A DNA stretch of 64,000 nucleotides from Archangium lansingense. GTDB taxonomy: Bacteria > Myxococcota > Myxococcia > Myxococcales > Myxococcaceae. The number at the start of each line of letters is the position of its first letter. Positions within the stretch are counted from its first letter, which is position 1. Shown piece by piece: positions 32,785 to 41,374 of the stretch. The stretch spans positions 9,532,501 to 9,596,500 of the forward strand of contig NZ_JAPNKA010000001.1 in assembly GCF_026626635.1 (NCBI RefSeq), given 5' to 3'. Position numbers and translations under genes: made by a program. Under the pieces are notes generated by a model. That model was not told where the DNA came from. It was given only the letters and a program-made list of their open reading frames with translations, and did no database searches.

Positions 32785-33249
32785 TCAGGCCTTCTCCTCG
32801 GAGTTGAGCTCGATGGCGAGCTTCACGGCCTTGCGGATGCGGCCGTAGGTGCCGCAGCGGCACAGGTTCGTCATGGCCGCCGAGATGTCAGCGTCGGTGG
32901 GCTGAGCCTTGGCCTTGAGCATCGCGGCGCAGGCCATGACCTGCCCGGACTGGCAGTAGCCACACTGGGGCGCATCGGCCTCGATCCAGGCGCGCTGCAC
33001 GGGGTGGCTGTTGTCGGAGCTGAGGCCCTCGATCGTCGTGACCTCGCCGCTCACCGCCGCCAGGGGCATCAGACAGCTGCGCACCGCGGCGCCGTTGATG
33101 TGCACCGTGCAGGCCCCGCACATGCCCTGACCACAGCCGAACTTCGTTCCAAGCAGCCCGAGCTTCTCGCGGAGCACCCAGAGCAGAGGCGTTCCGGGCT
33201 CCGCCTCAACCGTCACATCCTTGCCATTCACCTTCAGTGTCTGCGCCAT
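32785..33249 (-). CDS. [2Fe-2S] subunit of molybdenum oxidoreductase (IorA-like)
   Basis: A 154-residue protein with the two iron-sulfur domains of the family: plant-ferredoxin type (CGQGMCGACTVHI and C in VRSCLMP) and the four-helix type (CGYCQSGQ and CRCGTYGRI). It carries electrons from the molybdenum centre of IorB. No signal peptide, consistent with co-export with the Tat-signal-bearing large subunit. First gene of iorA-iorB-(cytochrome c). The ATG at 33249 is followed immediately by a typical TLKVNGKDV start. Confidence 0.93.
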   Translation of the reverse strand: MAQTLKVNGKDVTVEAEPGTPLLWVLREKLGLLGTKFGCGQGMCGACTVHINGAAVRSCLMPLAAVSGEVTTIEGLSSDNSHPVQRAWIEADAPQCGYCQSGQVMACAAMLKAKAQPTDADISAAMTNLCRCGTYGRIRKAVKLAIELNSEEKA

Positions 33250-33458
33250 GCGACCTCCCTTCGGACCCGAGGCGGGGGCCTCGTCCGAAGTGTGGAATCC
33301 TCGACGAAGGAATATCGGGGAACAAGGCGCGGGCCAACGTTCTTTGACACGGGCCCGCGCCCTGTGGCTGGCGGTATGGGGAAAGCCCTTACACCCGGTA
33401 TGTGCGAGCGACCGGGCGCGGGACGCCCCATCTCACCGAGGCGCGAGGCGCGCTGTAC

Positions 33459-33704
33459 TCAGGAGCAGCTCGCCAGACATGCGATGCGCGCCTCGACGCA
33501 GGCCTGCACCTCTTCGAGCTCGCCGTGCGCGATCCGCATGCAGCTGTAATACTGATCCCAGCAACTCTGACATGTAGACGCCGCGTGAACCGTACCGGCC
33601 TCTTCAGCGAGGCCGGACGGCTCCTCCACGCTGGCATCAGCGCCGCCACAGCCGACTGCGAACAGCCCTACCGCTAGCAAACCACCCACGATTGTCGCTC
33701 GCAC
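33459..33704 (-). CDS. Small Cys-rich lipoprotein
   Basis: An 81-residue lipoprotein. GTG at 33704 is preferred because GGGAG lies 7 nt upstream; signal VRATIVGGLLAVGLFAVGC with lipobox AVGC. The mature part has Cys residues in CQSCWDQYYSC, QACVEARIACLASC, suggesting a disulfide-bonded helical hairpin. No family known; such proteins are frequent in myxobacteria. Confidence 0.6.
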   Translation of the reverse strand: MRATIVGGLLAVGLFAVGCGGADASVEEPSGLAEEAGTVHAASTCQSCWDQYYSCMRIAHGELEEVQACVEARIACLASCS

Positions 33705-33749
33705 GTGTGCTCCCAGGAACTGGTCTGTACGGCGCGGAGACGGTAACAC

Positions 33750-34901
33750 TCAGCCCTTGAGCACAGCGATGGGCGTGAGCCGCAGGACGGGCGTCACCAG
33801 CTCCGCTTCATCCTCCAGCACCTCCGCGATGTCGCGGTAGGCGGCCGGTGCCTCCTCCACCAGGTCCTCCACCCGGCCCTGGTCGAACACCACCCGGCGC
33901 AGCGCCTGCTCCAGCGCCGCCGGGCGGATGCGAGCCCGGGCCTCGCTCCGCGTGAGCACCCGCCCTGCTCCGTGTGAGCAGGAGCGGAAGGCCCTCGCCT
34001 CTCCCCTCCCTTCCACCACGTACGAGGCTGTCCCCATCGAGCCAGGGATGAGGCCCTTCTGCCCCTCCTCGAGCCCCACCGCGCCCTTGCGGTGGACGAG
34101 CAGCACCCTTCCCAGGTGCGCCTCCTCCGCCACGTAGTTGTGGTGCACGTCCACGCTCGCGCCCGGCTCGCAGCCGAGCGCCTCGGCCAACACCTCCACC
34201 GCTAGCGCGGCGAGCACGTCGCGGTTGGCTCGAGCGAAGCGGCAGGCCCAGGCGATGTCCGCCAGGCACGCAGCCCCCTCGGGGGAGTCCGTGCGCAGGC
34301 CTGGCAACGAGCCCTCTCCCACAGCGGCGGCCACCCGCAGGTGGTGCGAGGCAATGGCGCCCCCCACGCCCCGCGAGCCCGTATGGATGAGCAGCCACAG
34401 GTCTCCCCCGGCGTCACGGTCCAGCTCGAGGAAGTGGTTGCCGCCCCCGAGCGTGGCGAGATGCCGCGGCGCAAGGCGCTCCCAGTCCTTCTGGAGCCGG
34501 TGGGTGGAGAGACTCGCTGCCTGGAGCTCCGGTGGCAGGGACAGGCCCGCGCCCCGGTGCACCGCATCTCCCACCGGCACCCGGCGCGCGATGGCCGACA
34601 GCAACCGCTCCAGGTCCGCCCGCCCGAGCGACGCCGCTGGGAAGGCGAATCGATGAGCGCTGACGCCGCACCCGAGGTCTCCTCCCAGCGCGCCCGGGAC
34701 AACGGTGCGCTCGGTGGCGAAGACGGTCCCCACGGCCACGCCCTGAGCGACGTGGACGTCTGGCATCGCCGCCACGTGCTCCACCACGTACGGCTGGCTG
34801 GCGATGTGCTGCAGTTGCTTCACCGCGCCCGGCGGGACCTCGCGGGCCCACGCGAGGATGGGAAGGGCCCCGGGCGGGCTCTCGAGGACACGAGGCATCA
34901 T
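33750..34901 (-). CDS. rtcB: RtcB-type RNA ligase
   Basis: A 383-residue GTP/Mn-dependent RNA ligase that joins 2',3'-cyclic phosphate or 3'-phosphate ends to 5'-OH. All landmark motifs are present: MPDVH, GGDLGCGV (residues 73-80, metal-binding Asp and Cys), GGGNHFLEL, HTGSRGVG, HNY, GSMGTASYVVEG, and SCSHGAGR with the guanylated His. Slightly shorter than E. coli RtcB (408). Its ATG overlaps the stop of the RbfA-like gene (ATGA), a coupling that links RNA ligation to a ribosome-assembly factor. No archease or RNA 3'-cyclase gene adjacent. Confidence 0.93.
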   Translation of the reverse strand: MMPRVLESPPGALPILAWAREVPPGAVKQLQHIASQPYVVEHVAAMPDVHVAQGVAVGTVFATERTVVPGALGGDLGCGVSAHRFAFPAASLGRADLERLLSAIARRVPVGDAVHRGAGLSLPPELQAASLSTHRLQKDWERLAPRHLATLGGGNHFLELDRDAGGDLWLLIHTGSRGVGGAIASHHLRVAAAVGEGSLPGLRTDSPEGAACLADIAWACRFARANRDVLAALAVEVLAEALGCEPGASVDVHHNYVAEEAHLGRVLLVHRKGAVGLEEGQKGLIPGSMGTASYVVEGRGEARAFRSCSHGAGRVLTRSEARARIRPAALEQALRRVVFDQGRVEDLVEEAPAAYRDIAEVLEDEAELVTPVLRLTPIAVLKG

Positions 34902-35314
34902 GACTCGTCTCCTTCCCCGGTGGAGGCCAGCATGCGCGGCGCCACGCCCACGCAGATGAAGCGCAAGTGCGGGACGCGCTTGAGGTTCAGGCCCAGTGCG
35001 AGCTGCGAGCGGATGTAGCCGTTGGCGCGCTCGAGGGCCTCCTCCACCGGAGCGGGGCCGGACTCCTGGCGCTCGGGCGGAAGGGTGAAGCCAATACGGG
35101 CATGGCGGCCGTCCGGGGACAGCTCGAGCGTCGTCACCGTGACGCCCTCGAGCAATGGGTCGGACAGCTCACCTCGGAACAGGAGGGACACCTCCTCGAA
35201 GAGGGTGGACTGGAGGCGCAGGTGGCGCGCCGGAATGGAGGGTTCTTCAGACGAAAAGGAATCAGCACCCGCGCGACGGTGCGACGCGCGGGGACGACGA
35301 GGCTTCGAGCTCAT
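34898..35314 (-). CDS. RbfA-like (ribosome-binding factor A) protein
   Basis: A 138-residue protein with basic, disordered N-terminus (MSSKPRRPRASHRRAG) and a KH-like domain of the RbfA type: RHLRLQSTLFEEVSLLFRGE, VTVTTLELSPDGRHARIGFTLP, ALERANGYIRSQLALGLNLKRVPHLRF. The Ala-kink region (here R-VPHLRF) fits. It is a paralogue rather than the usual rbfA, which sits in the nusA-infB operon. It overlaps rtcB by 4 bp and is upstream of it. Role inferred: ribosome or RNA-repair linked. ATG at 35314 chosen as the first Met giving the family length. Confidence 0.75.
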   Translation of the reverse strand: MSSKPRRPRASHRRAGADSFSSEEPSIPARHLRLQSTLFEEVSLLFRGELSDPLLEGVTVTTLELSPDGRHARIGFTLPPERQESGPAPVEEALERANGYIRSQLALGLNLKRVPHLRFICVGVAPRMLASTGEGDES

Positions 35315-35642
35315 GGAGCGAACGGTTCCCTGGACGCCGCACCCGCACAGGGGCACGGCGCCATCAGTCAGAAAAGACGAGGCTCCACGCCGGTGCCCGA
35401 GCACCGGAGCCAACGGGTCCGTTCAGCGGTGAGACGGAACGCGCCCGGCTACACGAGCGGCAGCGTGGAGAGACCAGAGACACCGTTTTCGACACGTCCC
35501 ATGGCACACCTCCCGCCGCGCAAAGGAGAATCCGCGCGAGCCGTTCGCCCAGGATGGGCACACGCACACCATGTGTCAATCCCCGAGCGCCACACCGCAA
35601 GGAACGATTGCTCCCGGACAGGGCGGACAGCAGGATGACGAC
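35315..35642. other. Divergent spacer before msrB
   Basis: 328 bp between the RbfA-like gene and msrB. In-frame ATG codons upstream of 35643 (for example at 35571) exist but lack a ribosome-binding site. Nothing else recognised. Confidence 0.4.
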
Positions 35643-36065
35643 ATGGTCGACAAATTCATCCTCAGCGACGAGGAGTGGAGCAAGCGCCTGACACCGGAGG
35701 AGTACCAGGTGTTGAGGCACCATGGCACGGAGCGGCCCGGCAGCGGGTGCTTCCTCGGGACGAAGACGCTCGGCACGTACGTCTGCGCCGGCTGCGGCAA
35801 CCCGCTGTTCAAGTCCGGCGTGAAGTTCGAGTCCGGCACCGGTTGGCCCTCCTTCACCCAACCCCTCCAGCCGGACGCGGTGACGGAGTACCAGGATCGC
35901 TCCTACGGCATGCTGCGCACGGAGGTGCGTTGCGGCCGGTGCGATGGCCACCTGGGACACGTGTTCCCAGATGGTCCGCCGCCCACCGGGCTGCGCTACT
36001 GCATGAACTCGGTGGCGATGAAGCACGTGCCGGAAGGCCAACCCATCCAGCTCGTCACGAAGTAA
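35643..36065 (+). CDS. msrB: Peptide-methionine (R)-S-oxide reductase
   Basis: A 140-residue MsrB. ATG at 35643 has AGGA 8 nt upstream. Motifs: zinc cysteines YVCAGCGNPLF and VRCGRCDGHLGHVF, GTGWPSF, and the catalytic-site strand LRYCMNSVAM with the nucleophilic Cys. It repairs free or protein methionine-R-sulfoxide in the cytoplasm (no signal peptide). It converges on the polyprenyl synthase gene (12 nt between stops). Confidence 0.95.
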   Translation: MVDKFILSDEEWSKRLTPEEYQVLRHHGTERPGSGCFLGTKTLGTYVCAGCGNPLFKSGVKFESGTGWPSFTQPLQPDAVTEYQDRSYGMLRTEVRCGRCDGHLGHVFPDGPPPTGLRYCMNSVAMKHVPEGQPIQLVTK

Positions 36066-36077
36066 GTGGGCAGACGC

Positions 36078-37115
36078 TCAGGCCCGCTCGATGACCCAGG
36101 TGGGCAGCGCCGCGAGGAAGTCCTTGTCCGGTGAATCCGGCACATCGGCGAAGGCGAGCGCGAACTCGTGCAGGGCCGCCCCGGCCAGTCCGTGGGCGAC
36201 CTGCCGGGCGTAGTCGATGGAACCGTACCGGTCCATCTGCTCCCGAACCCACTGGACCTCCTCCCGGGTCCGCTCGACTCGTGGCCTCTCGAGCACCCGG
36301 GCGAGCCGGGCCCGCGCCTCGGGCTCCATCGCATTAAGCAGATGGATGAGCATCAACGTGCGCTTGCCCTCCCAGATGTCCCCATCACGCTCCTTGCCGT
36401 AGCTCGCCTCGTCTCCCACGAGGTTCAGGAGATCATCCTGAATCTGGAAGGCGGCGCCGACGAAGAAGCCAAAGTGGAGGTAGCCGTCCAGCTCCACGCC
36501 ATCCCGGGTGCCGATGAGGGCTCCAACGCGCATCGGGTAGATGGTGGTGTACCAGCAGGTCTTCTTCAGAACCATCCGCAGATAGTCGGCCTCACCGAGG
36601 TCGATGACGTGGTGCTGGCGCCACCACAATTCCAGCGCCTGTCCCTCGACGGACTCGCGCGCCATCCGCTCCGCTTCTTCGAGGATCCGCAGGGCGAGCC
36701 GTGAGCCCAACGTGCCCACGTTGTCGATGAGCGGGCGCAGGCTCAGGACGGCCAAGGCATCTCCGGCGTTGATGGCCAGAGGAGCCCCGTGACGCAGGTG
36801 CAGGGTCGGACGTCCACGCCGCTCCTCGCTCTCGTCCTCCAGGTCGTCGTGGACCAGGAACGCATTGTGGAGAAGCTCGAGCGCCACGGCCGAGTTGAGA
36901 GCCGCCGTGGGCTCGGCCCCAAAGGCACGCGCGGTGGCCAGACAGAGGCTGGCGCGAAGTGACCGCCCTCCCCGCTCGGGATAGTCCGAGACGAGCTCGT
37001 AGAACGCGTGGTGGGACTGTCTGTCCCGCAGGTACTCCCGCATGCGCGCCCGGGCCGCGGCACCGTACTCCTCGAGCGTCTCCCGGACCCGCGCCGATGT
37101 GGCCGTGGTGGGCAT
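36078..37115 (-). CDS. Polyprenyl (geranylgeranyl-type) diphosphate synthase
   Basis: A 345-residue trans-isoprenyl diphosphate synthase. First Asp-rich motif is FLVHDDLEDES, the second IQDDLLN (both complete); the KxxR substrate Arg-Gly segment is PERGGRSLRASL. The residues before the first motif (ELLHNAF) are typical of GGPP synthases; chain length not proven. ATG at 37115 has GGAGG 4 nt before it. Last of four genes in a minus-strand operon (saccharopine-DH-like, FAD enzyme, Pro-rich protein, this gene). Could supply a C20 diphosphate for the class II cyclase-like protein 10 kb away, but they are not linked. Confidence 0.92.
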   Translation of the reverse strand: MPTTATSARVRETLEEYGAAARARMREYLRDRQSHHAFYELVSDYPERGGRSLRASLCLATARAFGAEPTAALNSAVALELLHNAFLVHDDLEDESEERRGRPTLHLRHGAPLAINAGDALAVLSLRPLIDNVGTLGSRLALRILEEAERMARESVEGQALELWWRQHHVIDLGEADYLRMVLKKTCWYTTIYPMRVGALIGTRDGVELDGYLHFGFFVGAAFQIQDDLLNLVGDEASYGKERDGDIWEGKRTLMLIHLLNAMEPEARARLARVLERPRVERTREEVQWVREQMDRYGSIDYARQVAHGLAGAALHEFALAFADVPDSPDKDFLAALPTWVIERA

Positions 37116-37126
37116 GAGACCTCCGG

Positions 37127-37921
37127 TCACCGGGGAGGAATCCGCACGGTGAGCGTGCCTCGCGGAAGGCTCGTCCGCTCATCGAGGATGAGCCCGCTGT
37201 AGACCCCGGGAGGATGCTCCTCCGCGACCCGGAGGCAGAGAACCATCCGCTCCTCTTCGGGCACGCCCTCGAGCCTCACACCCGTAATGCGCGGCTTGTC
37301 CGGCTCGGGAGCGCGCAGGTCGTGAACCACGAGCGGCAGACCCGAGGACCGCGGGCGGAGCTCGATCGAGACCTCGACGCGCCGGGGCGATTCGATATCG
37401 AGCGTGAGTACCAGCGGCGCCACGACCTGGGGCGCTGGGGCAACCTGGGGTTCCGGCGCCACAGCCTTCGGGGGCTCAGGAGCCTCTGGGCGAACGCCTG
37501 CTGCAAAGGGACCTGCCGTCCCCACCGGGGGCGCGGCACCCGGAGCAGAGGCCGCGGCACCACCCGCGCTCATCTTGCCCATCAAATCCATCCACAGACT
37601 GGCGAAGTCCGTGAAGCTCCGGAGCATCGCGCCCATGCGGTTCTGGAGCCCATCATCGGCCGGAGCACCCCCGAGGGAGGGAATCCCCACCGCGCGTGCC
37701 ACGTTCTGACCCTGGCGCAGATACTCCTCAATCACCCGATAACCCATCTCCACGCCTCGGGAGACGGGCTCACCTGGTGAGGGAGTCCCTCCTGGCGGAG
37801 GAGTTGCTCCCGAGGGGGGAGTTGCTCCCGGCGGTGGCGTGCCCGGGAACAACACGCTCCAGCTCCGGATGGGCTGCGTACGCTGGGGCTCCGGCTTCTT
37901 TGCTCTCTCTCGAGGATCCAT
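37127..37921 (-). CDS. Pro-rich protein with helical segment and Ig-like end, unknown
   Basis: A 264-residue protein of unknown function. Residues about 25-55 are a Pro-Gly-rich repeat (GATPP, GGTPS). Residues about 58-120 form amphipathic helix (GYRVIEEYLRQGQNVARAVG, FTDFASLWMDLMGKM), reminiscent of phasins. A second Ala/Pro-rich linker leads to a beta-sandwich (LVLTLDIESPRRVEVSIELRP ... GVYSGLILDERTSLPRGTLTVRI). No signal peptide. It is tightly packed in the operon (5 nt after the FAD enzyme gene, 12 nt before the synthase), so it probably helps the isoprenoid enzymes, perhaps as a carrier or granule-surface protein; that is inference. Confidence 0.6.
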   Translation of the reverse strand: MDPRERAKKPEPQRTQPIRSWSVLFPGTPPPGATPPSGATPPPGGTPSPGEPVSRGVEMGYRVIEEYLRQGQNVARAVGIPSLGGAPADDGLQNRMGAMLRSFTDFASLWMDLMGKMSAGGAAASAPGAAPPVGTAGPFAAGVRPEAPEPPKAVAPEPQVAPAPQVVAPLVLTLDIESPRRVEVSIELRPRSSGLPLVVHDLRAPEPDKPRITGVRLEGVPEEERMVLCLRVAEEHPPGVYSGLILDERTSLPRGTLTVRIPPR

Positions 37922-37926
37922 GGTGC

Positions 37927-40092
37927 TCACGGGTGATCGAACCCCACGATCTCCTCCAGCCGAGGCGCGCCCGAGATGGAATGAGCCGCCAGCCGCCCTG
38001 ACATCACGGCGGCCTCGACACACCCCTGGTTGAAGCCGCAGTCCGTCCAGTCACCCGCGACGGTGAGGTTGTCGTAGGTGTTGTCCAGCGGCGAGATGCG
38101 GAACTTCAGGCTTCCGGGCAGCGAGAGGGTGTACCTGTCCGTGGGATTCACGTTGGCGGTCCAGTATTGAGAGGTGAAGCGGGCCTCGCCCTGGTTGCTC
38201 ACGCCAGCATCCGGCGCTTCCCGGGCATCCATCAGCAGGTCCCACCGGAACCCGCCAGAGACCCCATGGGCCTGGGGCCACAGGTGGACGATGTCGCGCT
38301 GGAGGAACTGGACGCAGTTGCGCCGGACCCGCTCGTGCTGCTCCTGAGGGAAGGCGGGACGAAGCCGCTCCTCCTCGGGAACATCTGGCAACACATTGCA
38401 GAAGTAGGCGATCGCCGCGGGAGGCTGGGACCAGCTCTCCTCCGAGGCCAGATGCGACATGTCCGCCCAGGTGTCGAAGGGCTCGACGAAGCCCGAGACA
38501 TTGATGGGCGGTTCATTCCAGCCGAGCTCGCTCATGCTCGCGCGCATCCAAAGCTGACAGGCCTGGGTCGGCACGGTCTTGACGCGCTCGACCATGGAGC
38601 GCCAGCGCGGATCCCTCTCCACCAATTGCTTGCAGACATAGGGAATCGCCCCACCACCGATGGCGAGGATGGCGAGGTCGAAGTCCTCTCCCACGCGCAG
38701 CGTCCGCGTCCTCGCCTTGCGCCGGTCCCAGTGTGACTCGAACTGCCAGCCCTCCTGCTGGAGCCGCTCGCCCTCCACGAGCTGCCGATAGTCAGGAGCC
38801 GCGGGCCAACAGGGCAGCCCGCGCACGTCCACCAGGGGTTGGTACTCCCCTCCTCCCACGACCTCGGCCTGCACGTCGAAGTCGAGCGCTTCCACGTAGG
38901 GGCGCTCGCCCGGCGAGAGCCGCTCGGGCGCCACGAGCCGGACGTCCTCCAAGCGGTGGAAGAACTCGAAGCGGACACCTCGCCGCTTCAGCACCTCGTA
39001 GAAGGGAGCGAACACCACGTCCCCCATCCCCGACTGCATCTTCCAGAAGAAGGCGCCCCGGTAGGTGAAGAAGGCCCGGAACGCGCCGCGCAACCCTTGT
39101 CCGGCGGCGACCCGAGGCCTCTTCACGTCCCCATCCTCGTAGGCGAAGGTGAGATCGTAGAGCGCTCGAACGAAGGCGCCGTTGATCGTCCCCTCGGAAG
39201 CCCCGTTGAGCCGCAGCCACTCCCGACAGTCGTAATCGTCGATGGCGTCGAAGCCCCGGGGATCGGTCAGCAGGCGGAAGCGGAGTCCCCCGCGGACGAC
39301 CGCCAGCATCATGTCGATAATCTCCCAGAGGCGGCGAAGCTTGTCGTCCGTTTCCACCAGCTTCGCGAAGCGCTCACGTAGCGCTGCCGCCACCGCATCA
39401 TGGAAGCGGAGGAGCAGGTTCTCCGGGTAGCGGCGCAGTGTCCCGAGCGCGAGCTCCATCATGCCCAGGGCTTCAACCACCGCTGCGAGCGTGGCGAACT
39501 GCCCGTATTTGAGGAGGCTCGACATCGACTCCAGCAACGCTTCCGGAGTCCCCACTCCCGCCGGGCTCTGCTGCGTATCAGGCACTGTGCCGCTGGTGGT
39601 CTCCTGCACCGTCAGCACCAGGGCGCGCACCAGTTCCAGGCTCCTCGCCAGATAGTCTGCGATGGTCCACCGGGGGACTTCGTTGCCGGAATCACCAGGC
39701 AGCCCGTCGAAGGGGGGCATCCGTGCCGTCCAGGGTGACCAGCCTCCACTCTGGGACCAGTCCGCCAGGCCGTTGAAGTGATCGGGAGTGAAGGCGTCGC
39801 GCCAGTCGGCGATGCGGCAGGTGGCCGGGTCGCGCTTCAGCTCCGCGTAACACTCGCGAATCAACCGGAAGGCGTTCTCGTAGAACCCCATCCACAGGTG
39901 CAGGCCATGCTCCTGGATGCGATCCGCCGCTCCCCTGCCCGACGCCCCCTTGCCTCCCAGCCTCCAGCCGAGCTGGTACACGGTGACGCGATAGCGGCCC
40001 TGGTGCTCGGGTCTCGTCAGCTCGAACGCGGCGGCGATGCCCGCGCAACCGCCTCCGATGACGGCGATGTTGATGGGGCGCTCGTTGCTCAT
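37927..40092 (-). CDS. FAD-dependent phytoene-desaturase/amine-oxidase-like enzyme
   Basis: A 721-residue flavoprotein. N-terminal dinucleotide fold VIGGGCAGIAAAFEL, followed by E/D-type ribose site in VTVYQLGWRLGGKGASGR (the GGK/R motif of carotenoid desaturases and plant PDS). The C-terminal FAD signature is LTVAGDWTDCGFNQGCVEAAVMSGRLAA. It is longer than bacterial CrtI (about 500), the extra part being helical (about 160-260). In an operon with a polyprenyl synthase and an enoyl-reductase-like enzyme, it probably desaturates or oxidises an isoprenoid. The exact substrate is unknown. Confidence 0.85.
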   Translation of the reverse strand: MSNERPINIAVIGGGCAGIAAAFELTRPEHQGRYRVTVYQLGWRLGGKGASGRGAADRIQEHGLHLWMGFYENAFRLIRECYAELKRDPATCRIADWRDAFTPDHFNGLADWSQSGGWSPWTARMPPFDGLPGDSGNEVPRWTIADYLARSLELVRALVLTVQETTSGTVPDTQQSPAGVGTPEALLESMSSLLKYGQFATLAAVVEALGMMELALGTLRRYPENLLLRFHDAVAAALRERFAKLVETDDKLRRLWEIIDMMLAVVRGGLRFRLLTDPRGFDAIDDYDCREWLRLNGASEGTINGAFVRALYDLTFAYEDGDVKRPRVAAGQGLRGAFRAFFTYRGAFFWKMQSGMGDVVFAPFYEVLKRRGVRFEFFHRLEDVRLVAPERLSPGERPYVEALDFDVQAEVVGGGEYQPLVDVRGLPCWPAAPDYRQLVEGERLQQEGWQFESHWDRRKARTRTLRVGEDFDLAILAIGGGAIPYVCKQLVERDPRWRSMVERVKTVPTQACQLWMRASMSELGWNEPPINVSGFVEPFDTWADMSHLASEESWSQPPAAIAYFCNVLPDVPEEERLRPAFPQEQHERVRRNCVQFLQRDIVHLWPQAHGVSGGFRWDLLMDAREAPDAGVSNQGEARFTSQYWTANVNPTDRYTLSLPGSLKFRISPLDNTYDNLTVAGDWTDCGFNQGCVEAAVMSGRLAAHSISGAPRLEEIVGFDHP

Positions 40093-40184
40093 CGCCTCTC
40101 AGTCAAGAAGACAGACACGAAGCCCGTCAATCCAGCGCATCGCCTGAGCGTCCATCTTCCAACGCCCCCTGCACTCCAGGGCAG

Positions 40185-41237
40185 TCAAAACTCCTCCCGC
40201 AAGACACCCGCGAACGAGAGCACGAAGTCCGGGCCATAGACTCGCGCCGGAGTCTGGGCTCCCGTCTCCAGGTCTCCCGCCAGCACGCGCTCGACGAGCG
40301 CCAGCGCGGTCGTACAGCTGAACCCATAGGCCTCTGGAGTGCGCAGGCGCCCGCGGAGGCGACGGCCCGCGGCGTCCTCCACTTCCGCGACGATGACGCC
40401 CTGGCGTCCAGCTCGCTGCTCGCCGGTGGGACCGTCAGGAAGCGCCCGCGCCTGGAGCTCGAGCCCGAGGCGCCCCGCGTCCGAAGCGAGCCCCCCCCCG
40501 AACCAGCGGTTCGCCATCACCATCATTCGCAAGGCGGGGATGGCGTCGCAGTACACCTCGATGTCCGGAATGCCCGTCGAGTAATACGCGGAGCTGACGT
40601 CTCCCCAGCTCATGGCGAGGCTCGGCCGCGGCCCCGAGCCGAAATCGAGCTCGCGCTCGAGCGAGCCCGGGACAATCCCGAGGATGTTCCCACCCCGGCG
40701 GATGAGGATGGACTGCCCCGCGCCCTCGGCGAGTGTCCGGAAGGAGCCGCGAGAGATCGTCTCGAGCCCGGAGATGCCCAGCACGAGGCGCCGAGCCCCC
40801 CGCACCTGGCGCGACAGGTGGAGCGCGAGACAGTCCGACGGGACGACGTCGAACCCGGCCCCAGGCATGAGCATGACTCCACGACGGCGAGCCTCGGCCC
40901 CCCGCTGGAAGACGCCCTCGATGGCCGCTACCTCTCCACTGAGATCCAGATAGTGGACCCCTACACGCAGGCAGGCGTCGACCATGGGACGGCACGTCGA
41001 GGAGAACGGCCCCGCGGCATGAAGGACGACCTGGACTCCCCGCAGGGCCTCGTCCAGACCGTCGTCCAGACGAGCCACCCGGTACTCCAGCCCCAGTTCC
41101 GAAGCCATGGCCGCGAGCCGGGGCTCATCCCTCCCGCACAGGATGGGGCGCAGCCCACGCTCGTTCGCAGCCCGTGCCAGCAAGCGGCCCGTGTAGCCCG
41201 TGGCCCCGTAGAGAAGGAAGGGATGGGTGGTCGGCAT
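40185..41237 (-). CDS. Saccharopine-dehydrogenase-like / trans-acting enoyl reductase
   Basis: A 350-residue NAD(P)-dependent protein: FLLYGATGYTGRLLARAA is the GxxGxxG fold of the group containing mycobacterial trans-acting enoyl reductase (Rv2449c/Rv2953-like). Other family pieces: VVLHAAGPFS, VGVHYLDLSGEVA, GAGFDVVPSDCLALHL. ATG at 41237 has a G-rich ribosome-binding site; the preceding TTG is less likely. First gene of the isoprenoid operon and divergent from the kinase operon. It probably reduces a double bond of a lipid or isoprenoid intermediate. Confidence 0.85.
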   Translation of the reverse strand: MPTTHPFLLYGATGYTGRLLARAANERGLRPILCGRDEPRLAAMASELGLEYRVARLDDGLDEALRGVQVVLHAAGPFSSTCRPMVDACLRVGVHYLDLSGEVAAIEGVFQRGAEARRRGVMLMPGAGFDVVPSDCLALHLSRQVRGARRLVLGISGLETISRGSFRTLAEGAGQSILIRRGGNILGIVPGSLERELDFGSGPRPSLAMSWGDVSSAYYSTGIPDIEVYCDAIPALRMMVMANRWFGGGLASDAGRLGLELQARALPDGPTGEQRAGRQGVIVAEVEDAAGRRLRGRLRTPEAYGFSCTTALALVERVLAGDLETGAQTPARVYGPDFVLSFAGVLREEF

Positions 41238-41374
41238 CAAGTTCCCCCCGCCACCAACCTACGGCAGGACACACGTCCCGTCGCCCGCCCGGCACTTGAG
41301 AACCCGCCAACCTGACTCATTTTCTACTTAGTTGACCTCGGGCGTGGCCCGAGCGTGCGCGATGGCAGGGCTTG

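Noticed and set aside
30584..32848. A 754-codon open frame opposite IorB
   Set aside because: Antisense of a well-conserved Tat-signal enzyme; His/Arg/Gly-rich composition typical of GC-rich antisense frames.
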